A stretch of 64,000 nucleotides of DNA, taken from contig NZ_OZ246019.1 of the NCBI RefSeq assembly GCF_965230805.1, positions 4,092,001 to 4,156,000 of the forward strand, given 5' to 3'. Shown here one piece after another: positions 19,663 through 28,420 of this stretch. The notes beneath the pieces are model-generated. The model worked only from the letters and a program-made list of their open reading frames with translations, ran no database searches and was not told the origin of the DNA. A program made the position numbers and the translations under genes. Each line of letters starts with the position of its first letter. Positions within the stretch are counted from its first letter, which is position 1. The DNA comes from Marinifilum sp965230805 (GTDB lineage: Bacteria > Bacteroidota > Bacteroidia > Bacteroidales > Marinifilaceae).

Positions 19663-19763
19663 TTTTAGCTTTGTTAATGTTAAGGTCTTAAAATTACAAT
19701 AATATGAAGGAATTGATAAGATTCATTCCTGATAATTTTAATGAAAATAAAATTTAGCATACG

Positions 19764-19867
19764 AAAGAGGCTGTCTTAAAAGTATTTTGTATTCGGGTAG
19801 GTATCTGTAAGATTTTTCAAATACTCAATTCACCAACACATAAATCTACTTTTAAGACAGCCTCTTT
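19764..19867 (-). terminator. Long-loop hairpin with 21-bp perfect arms
   Basis: Arms 19764-19784 and 19847-19867 are perfect reverse complements containing GAGGCTGTCTTAAAAG, with a 62-nt loop. It lies just past the 3' end of the DUF4097-like gene and probably terminates that operon, but the T-run is weak. A similar structure is at 51711-51866. Confidence 0.6.
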
Positions 19868-19889
19868 GTATATGGAGGGTTTGTTTTTA

Positions 19890-20945
19890 TTATCTCAAAC
19901 TAACATTGCCGTATTGGCTGTTGATTTTCACTTTAGCTTTTGGCTCCGACGAGTTACCAACGATCACTTTTAGATATGTTTCCGATTTGTCAACAATCTT
20001 TTGAATTACGTTAGCATTATCAGGATAGTTAATACCACAATATTTGGTTTCTGCTTCCAAGGAATAACTTGCGCCTTCTTCGATCCCAATTTTACTTGCT
20101 ACATATTGGTTGTCCACTTTAATAGATTCAAAATTCTTTGAAACATTGTCTATTTTGCAATTGCCATATCTAAGATTTAATTCCAATACGTTATTTACAT
20201 TTTCTACCTTAAAATCAGAATACTGACCCATGTTTATTTTGAAAACATTGGTATTTATAATGTTGAAAGCATCGTATTTAGAATCAGCAAAAACAGTTTC
20301 ATTATTGTCAAGGTGAAGTTTAGAATAACGACTTACCACAATTAGAGCCTTACTTGTTCCTATATTCATTTTCGAATATTTTAATGTAAGTTTGGTTCTG
20401 TTGCATTCGTCAATTGTGGCCTTTGCATAGGCTAAATTGATGGTACTAACTGGTTTTTCTTCAGGATACAAAAGTTTTTCTGCCTTTAAATTGCCATAGC
20501 TTAAATTAATGCTTGCTTTCTCTTTAAGTGATTGAATAAAAATGTTTCCAAACTTGTTTGCTACATCAATTTTTATGTATTCAGGCATGTAAATAATGTA
20601 ATCGATACTAAATTTTTTTCCGGTTTTGAATTTTTGCGACATTCTGGTTGCAGCAGAAATTACATTACCAATTTTATCCATATTAATATCGATATTGGTA
20701 AAAAGTAATTTTGCTTTTTCTTCGCTGTTGGCTTCAATGGTAATTAAAACCTTTACCAAAACCGAGTCTTTTTTCCAATTATGGATATCAACATCTCCAT
20801 ATTTGTTACTAATTTTTAATTCTGTTCCTTTCCTGGCTGAAAAAACTTCTATAATTTCTTTTTCGTATTCATCAATGGCAAAAGAATTGAAACCAAATCC
20901 AATTATAAAAATTAGAAGGATAGTTGAAATTTTAAATGCTTTCAT
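19890..20945 (-). CDS. Exported DUF4097-like repetitive beta protein
   Basis: 351 residues with a signal peptide ending at FNSFA. The mature part starts EVFSARKGTELKISNKYGDVDIHNW and then repeats short 'xxKYSxxxI/xxxYGN' beta-strand motifs, the pattern of DUF4097/GIN-type parallel beta-helix proteins found behind sigma/anti-sigma genes in Bacteroidota. It is the last gene of a three-gene operon with an ECF sigma factor and a small membrane protein. It is probably periplasmic or surface-exposed and may feed the sigma system. Biochemical role unknown. Confidence 0.7.
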   Translation of the reverse strand: MKAFKISTILLIFIIGFGFNSFAIDEYEKEIIEVFSARKGTELKISNKYGDVDIHNWKKDSVLVKVLITIEANSEEKAKLLFTNIDINMDKIGNVISAATRMSQKFKTGKKFSIDYIIYMPEYIKIDVANKFGNIFIQSLKEKASINLSYGNLKAEKLLYPEEKPVSTINLAYAKATIDECNRTKLTLKYSKMNIGTSKALIVVSRYSKLHLDNNETVFADSKYDAFNIINTNVFKINMGQYSDFKVENVNNVLELNLRYGNCKIDNVSKNFESIKVDNQYVASKIGIEEGASYSLEAETKYCGINYPDNANVIQKIVDKSETYLKVIVGNSSEPKAKVKINSQYGNVSLR

Positions 20946-20999
20946 CGTTGTTCTATTTTAATGCTTTTAAATTCTGTTTATTAGTGGTAGTATTTTACT

Positions 21000-21548
21000 T
21001 TAAGCCGAAACGTTTAAGTTCGACTTTGTTTGCTTTCTTACCTGATACAATTGCTCAATAATTCTATTTAAAACATTAGTTTTTACCTGATAATATTCGA
21101 TCATTGCTTGAATTATTCTATCATCATCAGGGTGTAATTTTAACTCTTCTTTAAGCTGATTGTAGCGTTTATCCATTTCTTTTAATTCTTCGGCTAAAAT
21201 GCTTTGATGGTTGGTATTATCGAAATTTCCCATCCGCTCAATCATTTTTAGTTGACTATCGATATTAGATGTATAAAACAGCTCAACTTCTTCGTACTCT
21301 GGTGATATGGCACCCAATCCGGGTTGTTCCGGAGTTTGCATTTTACGTATCTGATATCCGGTAATCCCTGAAAGAACTACAAAAATAGCTATTGTTGCCA
21401 CTTTTAAAAATCCAGAAATCCCAAACAGGGATTTCTTTTTTTGTTCATTATTCAACTTTCCAAGAAAATTTTCCAAATGATCATTCCCGGGATTCCTGTC
21501 ATCGAACTCCTCTTTGTGCTTTCTAAATACTTTTTCTAATTCTATCAT
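21000..21548 (-). CDS. Small single-pass membrane protein, putative anti-sigma partner
   Basis: About 182 residues from the ATG at 21548 (MIELEKVFRKHKEEFDD), preferred over upstream in-frame starts because nothing upstream looks conserved. A cytosolic N-terminal segment precedes one membrane helix (VATIAIFVVLSGITGYQI), then a charged region, partly coiled coil, rich in Glu/Lys. It sits 77 bp downstream of an ECF sigma gene. Position and topology fit an anti-sigma regulator, but no zinc-binding HxxxCxxC motif is present, so the role is inferred from context. Confidence 0.6.
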   Translation of the reverse strand: MIELEKVFRKHKEEFDDRNPGNDHLENFLGKLNNEQKKKSLFGISGFLKVATIAIFVVLSGITGYQIRKMQTPEQPGLGAISPEYEEVELFYTSNIDSQLKMIERMGNFDNTNHQSILAEELKEMDKRYNQLKEELKLHPDDDRIIQAMIEYYQVKTNVLNRIIEQLYQVRKQTKSNLNVSA

Positions 21549-21625
21549 ACAAACAAGTTTTAAGTGAATTGTTTGTAACCTCCTATCCAATTGTTAATAC
21601 TAATTAACATAAGCAGAAGGATGGC

Positions 21626-22192
21626 TTACAGCAATTTTTTGATTTTCTCTTCTTCTAAAATTTGAATCAACTTTTTCTTTGCTCTTAAAAATTGCGATCG
21701 CGAAGTAGAGGCCGTAATATTCATTACATTAGCAATTTCTTCGTGATCATAGCCTTCCAATAAGTACAGACTCAATATAATTCGGTAACCTGTTGGTAGC
21801 AGGTTTATTCCATTTTTAATGATTTCAATTTGTTCTTTGGCGTCATCCACTTCGTAATTTACATCTTCCTCTTTTAGCTTGTAAAGCTCATCTTCTAAAG
21901 GGAATATATCTAGTTTTTTCTTTTTTAAGCTATCTAAAGAACGATTAATTACGATTCGTTTCAGCCAAGCCCCAAAACTAACTTCACCTTTATACTTACC
22001 GATATTTTTGAAAGCAGACAAAAATGCCTCTTGCATAATATCTTCGGCTTCGGTTTCGTCTTTTACGATGCGCAAGGACGAATTATACATTGCCTTAAAG
22101 TATAAATTGTAAATTTTAATCTGCGCTTTGGGATCGTTTTTTCCGCAACGCTCAATCAAATCCTGATGAATGTTTTGGTACAATGAGCTCAT
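21626..22192 (-). CDS. ECF RNA polymerase sigma factor
   Basis: 188 residues. Region 2 carries KDETEAEDIMQEAFLSAFKNIGKYKGEVSFGAWLKRIVINRSLD, the -10 binding part. Region 4 carries LPTGYRIILSLYLLEGYDHEEIANVMNITASTSRSQFLRAKKKL, a helix-turn-helix for -35 recognition. First gene of an operon with a membrane protein and a DUF4097-like exported protein, a common Bacteroidota cell-envelope signalling arrangement. Confidence 0.92.
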   Translation of the reverse strand: MSSLYQNIHQDLIERCGKNDPKAQIKIYNLYFKAMYNSSLRIVKDETEAEDIMQEAFLSAFKNIGKYKGEVSFGAWLKRIVINRSLDSLKKKKLDIFPLEDELYKLKEEDVNYEVDDAKEQIEIIKNGINLLPTGYRIILSLYLLEGYDHEEIANVMNITASTSRSQFLRAKKKLIQILEEEKIKKLL

Positions 22193-22335
22193 TAATTAAT
22201 TCCTATTGTAATGACGATTGCGGAAATCATGCGTTGCATGTCTTTTAATTATTACGACAATAAATATAATTAAAAAGAAAAATCAATAAGCTGATCTGCT
22301 AAGTATATTTTGGAGATATACATGCTAGTTTTCAT

Positions 22336-22416
22336 ATGAAACGAGCATGATTAAAATAATTATTAAACATAGACGGTGATGATTATTTGATCTTGTGGCT
22401 TTCATCTCACCAATGG
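22336..22416 (+). repeat. REP-like palindromic repeat, copy R3
   Basis: Full copy with ATGAAACGAGCATGATTAAA, the A/T-rich inverted pair and a CCAATGG end. It occupies most of the gap upstream of the ECF sigma operon. Confidence 0.8.
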
Positions 22417-22567
22417 AAAAGAATTATATAATCTGAAATGAGTCTTAAATCGTTTAGAATTAAGAGTTCTATCAAGCCCCAAAAAGGCATAGGCTTAATA
22501 TTTTTTCGAAGAATAACTCAAAATTACAAAAGAATAAGACTTATTGCATTGTAATACTGGTATAATA

Positions 22568-24388
22568 TTAAAGTAAAGAGCTTGCACGTGCCAGAATAAT
22601 TTTGGCGAAATCTTTAATAGAGGATCTAAATATTTTTAAAGTTCTTTTTAGCTGAAAATCAAATTCATTTCTCTCAAGGCTATTTTGATTAATATCTTCG
22701 ATTTTAGAAATAAGTGCCTCAGCCATATTTTCATAAACCAATCTTTTGTAGTGTCGGATACTATGATTGATGTCTGCTTCCGAAATAAAATCTCTTACAT
22801 CAAGAATATATGTGTCATTATGCGAATTGCAGAACTGCTCTAAAGCAGCATTCATTTTTTCATGTCTTTTTCTGGCTTTCTGATATTCTGATTTATTGGC
22901 AATAGGAGTATCCACCTCGGCACCATTTATAAAAATAATAGGCCTGTTCACTTTCTTTCGAATGATTTCGAGATTCTTAATTAACTTCTCTTCATTGATT
23001 TGCCCAACAAAATCATATTTAGTGCTAAAAAAGTCATAAAATGCTTCATCCATATGTTTAAATTCATGTTTTTTACAACGAGCAACAAATTCATCTTTCG
23101 ATTCATTTACAAAATCAGAATAAGATTCATAAGGGATTTTAATTCCTGAGGTTTTCGATTGATACAAATCAAGTGTATAATCAATTAGAAGACTATACAC
23201 CAAAATATCGTAATTGTTGGAAAACACTTGGGATTCGAATACATTTTTATCCAGAAATGGTATGGAAGCAATCAGCTCATTCTTACTTTCTTTATCCAGA
23301 CTTTCCGATTGCAATAGAATTTCGGTATGTGCTTTAGGAATAGGGTGGTTATTTTGGTTTACATCATTGTATTCAGTACCTATTTCCAAGTTTTTATAAG
23401 ACAAGTAATGAGCCATTTGCTTTAGGTCACATGCACCTTTTAAAAGAATTTTTGTTGAAGTAGAACTTGAGTTTTGAAGGTTTTGAGTCCAATCATGCAC
23501 TTCTTTAATCCAGTGCGGATTTTCTTCAGAATTCAGCTCAATAGTAACGTCACCAACTCTTGATACAAGCGGGAAATTCAATTTCGCATACATATATTGC
23601 TCCACACCAATGTTCATCGATCTGCATGAGAAAAGAAAGTGTTCTAAATGATTCTTCTTTTTGTGCAAAGCATAGAAACCAACAATACCATATTCACCAA
23701 ATCTATCTTTAACTTTCACAGCTTTACATTCATAAGCAGAATTGCCAATCAACAGGTTCAATTCATCTTTACCCATTCTTTTTTTGGTATAGTTTAACTG
23801 GTTGGTTCGGTTAATCAGTTCGTGTATCCTTTCGGTTATTGGATTTATATCATCAATTATTGCAAGCTGAATGTCCGATGATTCGAGAAAGTGCAAATTG
23901 TCGGAGAAATGCTCTTTTTCCTTCTCCTTTTTCTCCAAAATTTTATACTGCTTTAATCTCGAAAGCTCACTGTCATCTTTCCCTTTAAAGGCATGATGTT
24001 TTTTAATTTCTGTAATAAAATCAGGATCTTTAACATGTATCCCTTTGTTATAAAATTCAACTTCAGCCAAATTCAAATGATTGTCATCTAAAAAAAGAAC
24101 ATTAGCAGGTCTTAGCTGCGCCGAGGCAATAATCTGTTGTACATTGTTTCCTTTTGGGTTCCAATTGATTTGTGGAAATACAAAGTATTCCCAAATATTT
24201 AATTCAAGAAGTTTTGCTTTGGCTTTTTCAAAATTATTTTTCGAGGAAATAGAATTCATGATTCCCCTGTAACTAAGGAATTTTATGAGTTCAATATTTC
24301 CTTCAATGGGAACAATTCCTTCTTCCGATAATGTTCCTGTCCAAAATGTGTCGTCTAAATCCCAAATGATTAATTTAATAGATTCCAT
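22568..24388 (-). CDS. FkbH-like HAD-family protein
   Basis: 606 residues. The N-terminal domain is HAD type IIIC/FkbH: nucleophile motif DLDDTFWTG (residues 11-19), SSKN and then LFLDDN. FkbH proteins load glyceryl or related acyl units onto carrier proteins in polyketide pathways, and related HADs occur in surface-polymer loci. A middle GNAT-like segment (ERIHELINRTNQLNYTKKR) is also typical of FkbH proteins. The C-terminal 250 residues have GAEVDTPIANKSEYQKARKRH and do not match a family I can name. No PKS, acyl carrier protein or glycan cluster is adjacent, so the substrate is unknown. Confidence 0.75.
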   Translation of the reverse strand: MESIKLIIWDLDDTFWTGTLSEEGIVPIEGNIELIKFLSYRGIMNSISSKNNFEKAKAKLLELNIWEYFVFPQINWNPKGNNVQQIIASAQLRPANVLFLDDNHLNLAEVEFYNKGIHVKDPDFITEIKKHHAFKGKDDSELSRLKQYKILEKKEKEKEHFSDNLHFLESSDIQLAIIDDINPITERIHELINRTNQLNYTKKRMGKDELNLLIGNSAYECKAVKVKDRFGEYGIVGFYALHKKKNHLEHFLFSCRSMNIGVEQYMYAKLNFPLVSRVGDVTIELNSEENPHWIKEVHDWTQNLQNSSSTSTKILLKGACDLKQMAHYLSYKNLEIGTEYNDVNQNNHPIPKAHTEILLQSESLDKESKNELIASIPFLDKNVFESQVFSNNYDILVYSLLIDYTLDLYQSKTSGIKIPYESYSDFVNESKDEFVARCKKHEFKHMDEAFYDFFSTKYDFVGQINEEKLIKNLEIIRKKVNRPIIFINGAEVDTPIANKSEYQKARKRHEKMNAALEQFCNSHNDTYILDVRDFISEADINHSIRHYKRLVYENMAEALISKIEDINQNSLERNEFDFQLKRTLKIFRSSIKDFAKIILARASSLL

Positions 24389-24558
24389 GTCAATTCCCTT
24401 ATTGATTTGTTTAGACTAAATTTATATAGAACAAATAAAAATAACAATCAAATGGAATGTTGTTCATGACTGGAACAAGGGTGTTGATCAAATAGGAGAG
24501 AAGCAAATTGATAAAAATGCAGACACCAAACTGGATTGATGTTTTTTTTGATTTATTC

Positions 24559-24589
24559 TGAAAAGCGCATGACTAAAATATTTATTAAA
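24559..24589 (+). repeat. REP-like repeat, left half only (R4), cut by MITE C
   Basis: AAAGCGCATGACTAAAATAT followed by TTATTAA matches the first part of the REP consensus and stops exactly where MITE copy C begins. The other REP half is not on the far side. Confidence 0.6.
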
Positions 24590-24854
24590 CGTGAGTTCGA
24601 CGTAAAATTCGTTCACAGTTTGATCTGATTTTGAGTAGAAATTTTCTCAAATTTTCGAAGGAATATCGGGATATTTCAAGAAGATTTGAGGAAATTTATG
24701 CCGAAAGCAGGCAAACACATAATGGAAAGTTCTCTTTACGACATCTTCACATTAAAAATTCCTCAAAATAGCCCGCTATTCTTTCCAAATTTTTAATGCA
24801 AATCTATCCCAAATAGAACTTTCTGTGGATAGAATGTTACGTCGAACTCACGTT
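24588..24854 (+). mobile_element. MITE-like element, copy C, joined to transposase remnant
   Basis: 267 bp, near-identical to A and B. The left flank is half a REP repeat; the right flank is the middle of an IS1182-type transposase gene. The flanks show no shared direct repeat beyond 3 bp, so this copy looks like a recombination junction rather than a simple insertion. Confidence 0.8.
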
Positions 24855-25611
24855 AAATAATATCAGTGTTGATACTGCCAATCATGTGATCACCGATGTA
24901 AAAGCCTACCATGCTGATAAAAAAGACAATCAATACTTGCAGGATGCCACAAAACGTTTAAAGCGAAGACTTAAAAATCAAGGCTTGTTGTGGACAACCC
25001 TTCTTGCCGATGCCGGTTACAGTAGCGGAGAAAACTATGCTTTTCTGGAAAAGGAAAACATTATCAGCTACATACCTCCACACGGAACTTACAAGGGCGG
25101 TCCCGAAGGATTTACTTTCTGTAAAGAGGAAAACTACTGGATTTGTCCCATGGGAAAGAAAGTTACTTTTCGAAAAACAAAAATGGTAACCAACTCTCTT
25201 CAGAATCATTATCTGACCAAACGAAGCGATTGCAAAAACTGTCCTATCAAGAAGAAATGCCTGGGCAAAAGCCATGAAAAACGTATCGCAATAACTGTTT
25301 ACGTTGAGCAGTATAAACGCAACAACAAAAGGGTGAAGAGCAAGTTCGGCAGATACATGAAAGGCAAACGGCAATCTAAAGTCGAGCCTGTTTTCGGAAC
25401 CTTAACACAATTTATGGGACTTCGAAAAATCAACACTATAGGAATTGCCCAGGCCAATAAGGTAATGCACATGTCTGCAACAGCCTATAACCTTAAAAAA
25501 CTAATGAAATTTATGAATAAAACAGCTGAAACAATGACAAATCAGGCCATTGTTCTGTTTCATTCCCTGAAGAAGTGTATTGGCTTAATTAGAGTTAATT
25601 TAAGCACTTAA
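24853..25611 (+). pseudogene. IS1182-family transposase, 5'-truncated
   Basis: The frame opens inside the MITE end and immediately reads NISVDTANHVITDVKAYHADKKD, an internal segment of IS1182-type DDE transposases. The N-terminal half is absent. Remaining features are LLADAGYSSGENY, the cysteine cluster CPMGKK...CKNCPIKKKCLG, and the C-terminal KVEPVFGTLTQFMGLRKI. Without the N-terminal DNA-binding part and first catalytic Asp it cannot be active. The last catalytic Glu is probably in KVEPVFG. About 140 bp to its right may be the remaining IS end. Confidence 0.88.
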
Positions 25612-25734
25612 TAATTTAAAGCACAAGCAAAAAACACAGAAAAAACAAAGCCTTAAAAGCTTGCAAATCCGCATACTTTTATGGCTTTTATCTTATTTTT
25701 TAGAAATATTACTTGGTTGTGCAACGGTTACTTT

Positions 25735-25749
25735 TGTTGGCAATAGTAA
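25735..25749 (+). repeat. Left arm of inverted pair around the SH3 gene
   Basis: GTTGGCAATAGTAAC here matches, with one mismatch, the reverse complement of GTTATTATTGCCAAC at about 26449-26463. The pair closely encloses the SH3 gene. Confidence 0.55.
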
Positions 25750-25751
25750 CG

Positions 25752-26441
25752 TTACGGACCAAAGCATAAAAACCTATTCAAGAATTTATTCTCTTTGAAG
25801 ATCCATGATGCCTCATAGAATCCAGAATAGCTGCCATTCGACATTACTATTATCAATTGACTTTTCCATGTCTTTACTGATACTTTGTCTAAGTTAATAT
25901 TGTATAGATCTTTAAATGAATTCTTAGGGACTTCAACAATTTGATCATTTATTTTAACTTCAATATCATAGATTCGACACCTTGGATCTCCAACTCCTTG
26001 GTCAACTCCTAAAATATTTCCCCCTGATAATTCTACTGCTTCTTCGTATGAGATACCTACTGTTTTAATTTCTATATAAATAGAATCATTTTTGAAAGTT
26101 ACACTGCTTTTTTTCAATGTATCTATCTGAACTTCATCTGTAATTCTTTCTATTGGCTTTAATCTGCTTCTGTGTATATAACCTGATTTACCCTTGGCAT
26201 TACGACTTTGGGTGAAACTGCTATTCAAATGAATAGCAATCCATAATGAATCATTATACCAATCATCTCCATTATAATCGAAAATGTCACTTTCTTTTAG
26301 CGTACCTACAATACTTGATTTAATGGAAGCTTTTTCTCTAATATTAGTATATCCATCAGCGTCATTTATTACTGCACCAATTATCTGAGCACTTATAATA
26401 AAAGGAGTTAATAATATTCCAATTAGTAATAAATATTTCAT
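25752..26441 (-). CDS. Exported SH3-domain protein
   Basis: 229 residues with a signal peptide (MKYLLLIGILLTPFIISAQ). A bacterial SH3 domain spans about 25-100 (DGYTNIREKASIKSSIVGTL...GKSGYIHRSRLKPIE). The remainder has no recognisable domain and contains a lone GVGDPRC segment. It is enclosed by a 15-bp inverted repeat and followed on its 5' side by an attC-like palindrome, so it may be a mobile gene cassette. The target is unknown; SH3 domains of this kind usually bind cell-wall or protein ligands. Confidence 0.75.
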   Translation of the reverse strand: MKYLLLIGILLTPFIISAQIIGAVINDADGYTNIREKASIKSSIVGTLKESDIFDYNGDDWYNDSLWIAIHLNSSFTQSRNAKGKSGYIHRSRLKPIERITDEVQIDTLKKSSVTFKNDSIYIEIKTVGISYEEAVELSGGNILGVDQGVGDPRCRIYDIEVKINDQIVEVPKNSFKDLYNINLDKVSVKTWKSQLIIVMSNGSYSGFYEASWIFKENKFLNRFLCFGP

Positions 26442-26467
26442 TCTTCAAAAGTTATTATTGCCAACGT

Positions 26468-26580
26468 TGAGTATATGGCAAGTAGGCGATTGCGGGCTTC
26501 AAACTTATCAAACCAAGATGAAGTTGGAGCGGGCTACAGCCGTTGAATTTACTACCATCACGCCTATTTGCTATATACAT
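26468..26580. repeat. Long imperfect palindrome, attC-like
   Basis: GTATATGGCAAGTAGGCG (26471) pairs with CGCCTATTTGCTATATAC (26561), with two positions that become G-U in RNA. The arms enclose about 70 nt holding further GCGGGC/GCCCGC-like complementarity. This architecture and its position beside a single gene resemble integron-type or Bacteroidota cassette-associated sites. No integrase is in the window. Confidence 0.5.
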
Positions 26581-26583
26581 TGT

Positions 26584-27251
26584 GTGTGCCCTGCATGAGC
26601 AAGAGCACACTTATTTGTAAGCTCTTGAAAAAGTTTAAATATGCAAATATTTAGTCAAAAGAGCTAACAATAAGTATGTTAATTTTCCAGAGGGTGTAAG
26701 TCCCTTATGTGCCGAGGTGACTCTCGGAAGCATTAGTAAGTCACAAGGTGGTTTACCGTGAGGTATGCACTGAAGGAAGCGAGACTACAAAATCCGGTAC
26801 TGACGAACAGGAACCTGATATGAGGCTATGAGGTTGGATAAGGCAGCACATCATGTCGACGTCCTAACTCTTTTTTAGAGAAACACCAAAGTAGTAGATC
26901 AGGCAGGAATTGGAGGAAGGAAAATGCTCTTACCAGGGGAGATCTTGTCAACCACGAGTTGGTTATGACAAGAAGTCAGCAGAAGCCATAGTAGTTACGG
27001 GAAATGAGCCACAAATAGAAACTGTGGAGGTCTCACAAAGTAGCGAAGGGCTGAACGTTAGGTTGTCTTAAATTCAATAAGGAAGCTCTCATTTATTTGA
27101 GTCTAGCCTTATTCTAAAATCGGGCAAAGGTGTTGTTGGTGTAAAGAGCGATGACACTGATACCTAACGAACCGCCGTATACGAGACCCGTACGTACGGT
27201 GGTGTGAGAGGTGTACCAGTGGGCTGTTAGCTCACTGGCCATCTACTCGAT
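26584..27251 (+). mobile_element. Group II intron lacking its reverse transcriptase ORF
   Basis: The 5' end GTGTGCCC fits the GUGYG boundary. Domain I motifs include AGAGGGTGTAAGTCCCT, GAAGGAAGCGAGACTACAAA and AACAGGAACCTGATATGAGG. GAAGTCAGCAGAAGCCATAG, which usually precedes the intron protein, is present, but no RT/maturase frame follows. Domain V is clear at about 27170-27203: ACCGCCGTA pairs with TACGGTGGT, with CCGTAT and ACGTACGG as in canonical domain V. Domain VI follows (CCAGTG...CACTGG) and the end CTACTCGAT is typical. At about 668 nt it is a ribozyme-only intron whose splicing or mobility would need a maturase in trans. The exact ends are estimates. Confidence 0.8.
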
Positions 27252-27359
27252 TGTGTTTTCGTGCTTTATCCTATCTGTCAACTCGTGTGCTGGAAAGACA
27301 TGCTCTTTAAGCAAATTTGGTCGTGCGGTCGATATGTGCGTTTGCTTAATGTGCATGGC

Positions 27360-28418
27360 TTAGAAGGGGGCATCTTCTGAATTAGTTATAAAATCAGATA
27401 AGTAGTCTCTATTCATAGTATCGGTTATAAAGCTTTTTGCCCCATTGAGGTACACACTTATTTGGTTATCACTCTTTAAATCAAGTCTTTTCTGGATTAG
27501 TTCTATTTCATTTTTCTCAGATTTATTTGAATACCCAACCGCTAAAAGTCGTAAGTCATCTTTCGAATTTAAAGCTTGAGTCAGTATTTTATTTGCATAA
27601 TCATCTGAAAAACTATAACCAATTGTAACAATTAACTTTGAGTCTTCAAGTGTCGATTTTCTTAGCTCAGAAGTATAAAAAAAGTAAGGGTCAATTGAAT
27701 CTAACTTATTCTGAATTCCAAATATCAATTCTGGATTATCTTCGGGTTCATCACTTTGAAAGAGTTTATTAGGTTCATCTGGTTTGGTATACCAGTCAAT
27801 TGAACCATGCAATTTGTATAAGAAAAAATGTTTTTCCATACTGTCCTCAAAATTGCTATAGTGCCATTCTCTTGAAGTTCTATTAAACCCTGTTTCAACT
27901 TGTAGTTCTTTACCAACCACTCTTTCAAAGCATAAATCATAATTGAATGTAAATACTTTTACTGCATTACCAATCTCTCTTGATAGTGTGATAAAACCAT
28001 TGTAATAACTGGCATCATTTTCATAGTTTTTAACACGAACCCAACTATTCAATTTCTTACGAATCAGTTTCTTAAAATCTGTGATTTTTTTGAAGTCACT
28101 ACCTGCCAAGTCTATTAACCTAATATTCCAAGAGCCAATAAACGGGTAAACAATATTCCTATCGCGTTTTTCAATTTCAGAGATTACAACTAATAATTTC
28201 TCAACATTAAATGGTTCTCCAAATTTTCCAAAAATTCCTTCTGAATAATGAATCGAACTTTTGAGGTAGTAATACAACTCCTTATAGGGTTGCCATTCAG
28301 AATCTTCTATTATCAGTTTTTCAATTTCTCCAACCATTTGATTAGATATTGGAATCTTAGCTTCTAAGCTGGCTCCAGCACCTAATAAAAACATTATTTG
28401 TTCGCCTTTTATTTCCAT
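27360..28418 (-). CDS. SIR2-like NADase, Argonaute-associated
   Basis: About 352 residues from the ATG at 28418, two bases after the Argonaute stop; the frame stays open to a TTG at 28433. Rossmann motif LLGAGASLEAKIP (11-23), TFNYD (157-161), the catalytic-region KLHGSIDW with His204, and IGYSFSDD (266-273) are the hallmarks of SIR2_2 defence domains. The protein ends shortly after the SIR2 fold, with no APAZ extension of about 250 residues. In related systems the Argonaute detects invader nucleic acid through a guide and releases the SIR2 subunit to destroy NAD+, killing or arresting the infected cell. All NAD-site residues that can be judged are present. Translational coupling with the upstream Argonaute is expected. 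Confidence 0.88.
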   Translation of the reverse strand: MEIKGEQIMFLLGAGASLEAKIPISNQMVGEIEKLIIEDSEWQPYKELYYYLKSSIHYSEGIFGKFGEPFNVEKLLVVISEIEKRDRNIVYPFIGSWNIRLIDLAGSDFKKITDFKKLIRKKLNSWVRVKNYENDASYYNGFITLSREIGNAVKVFTFNYDLCFERVVGKELQVETGFNRTSREWHYSNFEDSMEKHFFLYKLHGSIDWYTKPDEPNKLFQSDEPEDNPELIFGIQNKLDSIDPYFFYTSELRKSTLEDSKLIVTIGYSFSDDYANKILTQALNSKDDLRLLAVGYSNKSEKNEIELIQKRLDLKSDNQISVYLNGAKSFITDTMNRDYLSDFITNSEDAPF

Positions 28419-28420
28419 AT

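Noticed and set aside
26584..27251. A small RNA-coding or rRNA-like gene
   Set aside because: The GC-rich structured stretch matches group II intron domain I, V and VI motifs in order and is better explained that way.
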